From Burkholderiales bacterium (GTDB lineage Bacteria; Pseudomonadota; Gammaproteobacteria; Burkholderiales; SG8-41), in contig SYEN01000144.1 in assembly GCA_005800795.1 (NCBI GenBank), positions 1 through 14,514 of the forward strand: a stretch of DNA of 14,514 nt. Reading direction: 5' to 3'. The position numbers and the translations under genes are program-made. This document shows, in pieces, positions 12,715 to 14,514 of the stretch (the stretch's first letter is position 1; each line of letters opens with the position of its first letter). Below the pieces are notes generated by a model, which worked only from the letters and a program-made list of their open reading frames with translations, did not search any database and was not told the origin of the DNA.

Positions 12715-13458
12715 CTATGGCGTCCGCACCCCGTGCGAACGGGCGTGAATAACAGCGGTACGTTTCTGTAGATACGCAGTATTTGCGCCCGGGCCATATC
12801 GGCGCGGACTGGGTGTCATCGCCGCGAGTCGTGCGGCCTGCAGGGGTGACAAACCCGCTGCGGTGCCGCCAAAGTGGTAGCGCGCAGCAGCCTCCGCGCC
12901 AAACACGCCTTCGCCCCATTCGATTACATTAAGATAAATTTCAAATATGCGTTGCTTGGACATCAGGGCTTCGAGCATCACCGCGACCACCGCTTCCTGC
13001 CCCTTTCGCCACCACGTGCGCTTGCCGGAGAAAAACAGATTTTTCGCCAATTGCTGCGTGATGGTGGAACCGCCGGCGACGATACCGCCTTCGCGCCGGT
13101 TGCGCGCCCACGCTTGCTGGATGCCGTCCCAGTCAAAGCCGTGGTGGCTGAGAAATTTGGCATCCTCGGCAGCGATCAGCGAACGCTTCAGGTGCGGCGA
13201 GATTTTTTGATAAGGCACCCACTGGTGGCGCAGCTTGGCGTTGGGATTGTCTTCGCGCAAAATTTCCAGACGCGCGCGCATGAACGCCGTGGACGCGGGG
13301 TTGAATTTCACCCAGTAAGCCACGTTCGCAAAAAACCAGAACTGCACCAGGATCAGCGCACACGCCGCCAGCAGAAAAAATCGAAATGTCAATAAAATCA
13401 AATACTTAAATGCACGCACTAAAACGTGCGGCGGCTTACCGGAATTACCGCGTGCCAC
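12715..13458 (-). CDS. mtgA: Monofunctional biosynthetic peptidoglycan transglycosylase MtgA (GT51)
   Basis: Polymerises lipid II into glycan strands at the inner membrane, without a transpeptidase domain. From GTG 13458 it has 247 residues: a transmembrane anchor at about 18-45 and a single glycosyltransferase-51 domain. The donor-site motif EDAKFLSHHG (98-107, catalytic Glu98) and GGSTITQQLAKN (129-140) are intact, as are RKGQEA (151-156) and EIYLNVIEWGEG (173-184). Length is normal for MtgA. The start overlaps the end of aroE by 14 bp; another GTG 13 codons later is possible, since no clear ribosome binding site is visible. The order tonB-like, aroE, mtgA is one I associate with Burkholderiales genomes. 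An A+T-rich element overlaps codons of the anchor. Confidence 0.95.
   Translation of the reverse strand: MARGNSGKPPHVLVRAFKYLILLTFRFFLLAACALILVQFWFFANVAYWVKFNPASTAFMRARLEILREDNPNAKLRHQWVPYQKISPHLKRSLIAAEDAKFLSHHGFDWDGIQQAWARNRREGGIVAGGSTITQQLAKNLFFSGKRTWWRKGQEAVVAVMLEALMSKQRIFEIYLNVIEWGEGVFGAEAAARYHFGGTAAGLSPLQAARLAAMTPSPRRYGPGANTAYLQKRTAVIHARSHGVRTP
13389..13410 (-). repeat. A+T-rich boundary element, degenerate copy D (inside the start of mtgA)
   Basis: Read on the - strand, this stretch matches the 22 bases at 6008-6029 at 19 positions, sharing TAAGTA and TTTTATTGA. It lies within mtgA codons for the membrane anchor, about 50 bp after the GTG start. Codon choice in a Leu/Ile/Lys/Phe-rich helix could produce this by chance. 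Confidence 0.3.
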
Positions 13459-14266
13459 GCAAAGCCGCCATCACCGGCGCCGTGGCAGGCCGCACACCGC
13501 GCCAGATCACAAAGGATTCAGCCGCCTGTTCCACCAGCATGCCCAAGCCGTCAACCACTGCCGCACCGCGCGCCTGCGCGTATTGCATGAACGGTGTGGT
13601 CTTGCCGTAGACCATGTCGTAGGCCAGCGCGCCGGGCGCAAACAGTTCCGCCGGCAGTGCGGGCATTTCACCGCTCAACCCGGCGGAGGTGGCGTTAATC
13701 ACCACATCAAATTGCCGGCCGGCCAGTGCGCCGTAGGCACTCGCGGAAAATTCACAACGGCCTCGCGCCGCCGCGAAGCGTTGCACCAGCACCTCGGCTT
13801 TGCTCACCGTGCGATTGACGATCACCAGCGCAAGCGGCGCTTCTTCCAGCAGCGGTCCCACCACGCCGAACGACGCGCCGCCCGCGCCCAGCAGCAAAAT
13901 TCTCTGGCCACGCAATGCGTGTCCAAGATTCACCGTGATATCGCGTGTGAGCCCGGCGCCGTCGGTGTTGTCGCCTTCAACGCCTGTTGCTTTGAAAGCC
14001 AGCACATTCACAGCACCAGCCTGCCGCGCGCGCGCGCTGTGACGGGTGGCAAACTCAAAAGCCTCGTGCTTGAACGGTAAGGTGATGTTTAGCCCCTTGC
14101 CGCCCGCTGCCTGAAACGCGCGCACGGTTTCAGAGAACGCGCCGATCTCGCAGAATATTCTGTTGTACGTTACGTCCTGTGAAGTCGCGCGCGCGAACGC
14201 CGCATGAATTTCAGGCGATTTGCTGTGCGCGACGGGATTGCCAATGACGGCGTACGTATCAGTCAT
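13445..14266 (-). CDS. aroE: Shikimate dehydrogenase AroE
   Basis: Cytoplasmic NADPH-dependent reduction of 3-dehydroshikimate to shikimate in aromatic amino acid synthesis. From ATG 14266 it has 273 residues, the usual size. The shikimate-binding motif SKSP is at 15-18; the catalytic pair is Lys66 (ITLPFKHEAF) and Asp102 (DNTDGAG), the same numbers as in the E. coli enzyme. The nucleotide-binding loop GAGGAS is at 127-132 and NRT at 151-153 is the NADP(H)-preferring signature. NATSAGLSGEMP and the C-terminal DGLGMLVEQAAESF are also typical. The frame is open upstream of ATG 14266, but the extra residues are not AroE-like and overlap the neighbouring gene's end out of frame. The end overlaps mtgA by 14 bp. 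Confidence 0.97.
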   Translation of the reverse strand: MTDTYAVIGNPVAHSKSPEIHAAFARATSQDVTYNRIFCEIGAFSETVRAFQAAGGKGLNITLPFKHEAFEFATRHSARARQAGAVNVLAFKATGVEGDNTDGAGLTRDITVNLGHALRGQRILLLGAGGASFGVVGPLLEEAPLALVIVNRTVSKAEVLVQRFAAARGRCEFSASAYGALAGRQFDVVINATSAGLSGEMPALPAELFAPGALAYDMVYGKTTPFMQYAQARGAAVVDGLGMLVEQAAESFVIWRGVRPATAPVMAALRGTR

Positions 14267-14306
14267 GTGGCAATTGTAGTGCAGGCCACGATCGCGGGTG
14301 CAGCGG

Positions 14307-14514
14307 CTATTCGGTTTCGATGCGATCCGCAGTGGTAAAGCGCCATGTGCGGCTGATGTCAAGAACGTCGTATTCCCGCGCGAGGTCGGCCGGAAATGCC
14401 GGATAAGGCGCAGCCAGACGCACGATGCGTATCGCTGCGTCGTCCAGTACTTTGTGGCCGGACGAGCGGCGCACTTCGACGTTTTCAAGCGTGCCATTGG
14501 AGCGTATCGATACA
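14307..14514 (-). CDS. Energy transducer TonB-like protein (C-terminal end only)
   Basis: Partial gene entering from the right edge; the frame is open from 14513 down to the TAG at 14307-14309, giving 68 residues. The chain SIRSNGTLENVEVRRSSGH, followed by KVLDDAAIRIVRLAAPYPAF and ending TWRFTTADR, is the TonB C-terminal pattern: a strand with a G-x-(L/V) turn, the conserved S-S/T-G-H/N-x-xLD motif, a helix and a final strand. This domain contacts TonB-dependent outer-membrane receptors. The gene ends 40 bp before aroE on the same strand. The N-terminal anchor and proline-rich part are outside the window, so which TonB paralogue this is cannot be told. Confidence 0.82.
   Translation of the reverse strand, partial: VSIRSNGTLENVEVRRSSGHKVLDDAAIRIVRLAAPYPAFPADLAREYDVLDISRTWRFTTADRIETE

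Noticed and set aside
13583..14080. Open + strand frames opposite aroE
   Set aside because: Shadow of aroE, whose motifs and length are complete.
14267..14497. 77-codon upstream extension of aroE
   Set aside because: Not AroE-like, and the region is coding in another frame for a TonB-like C-terminus.

Overview
The window looks like chromosomal DNA of a betaproteobacterium, probably Burkholderiales. This rests on three visible traits: G+C-rich coding sequence, three 'orphan' Bug/TctC-type substrate-binding proteins without their membrane subunits, and the housekeeping block tonB-like / aroE / mtgA at the right edge. The assignment is an inference; there is no rRNA or other taxonomic marker. 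I see no insertion sequence, phage gene, CRISPR array or tRNA.

Layout, left to right. (1) Positions 1-382 hold the C-terminal end of a 2-oxoacid:ferredoxin oxidoreductase beta subunit, followed by a perfect 14-bp hairpin. (2) Positions 460-2205 encode a two-TM-helix sensor diguanylate cyclase with HAMP, intact GGEEF and an RxxD inhibitory site. (3) Positions 2277-5998 form a tight + strand run: soxC (Mo sulfite/sulfane dehydrogenase), soxD (monoheme cytochrome c lipoprotein), a TauD/TfdA-type 2-oxoglutarate dioxygenase and a Bug/TctC protein. (4) Positions 6062-7767 hold an unrecognised 244-residue protein overlapping a second Bug/TctC gene. (5) On the - strand, 10608 down to 7998 is a translationally coupled operon: a signal-peptide-bearing SAM methyltransferase, soxX, soxY, soxZ and soxA. 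(6) Divergent from it, 10705-12581 holds a metallo-beta-lactamase-fold hydrolase and a third Bug/TctC gene. (7) Positions 14514-12715 (- strand) hold the tonB-like 3' end, aroE and mtgA.

How it may work together: SoxX/SoxA (cytochrome that loads sulfur), SoxY/SoxZ (carrier) and SoxC/SoxD (oxidation of carrier-bound sulfur or of sulfite) are most of a periplasmic thiosulfate/sulfur oxidation system, but soxB is not in the window. The SoxY here also lacks the usual C-terminal GGCGG arm: its only cysteine sits in the aligned position but is followed by a seven-residue polar tail. A dioxygenase directly behind soxCD suggests, by inference only, a link between organosulfonate desulfonation and sulfite oxidation.

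Most unusual signals: the non-canonical SoxY within a soxB-less cluster; the exported-looking methyltransferase leading the sox operon; and an A+T-rich ~21-bp element found exactly twice and approximately two or three more times, each time at a gene boundary.
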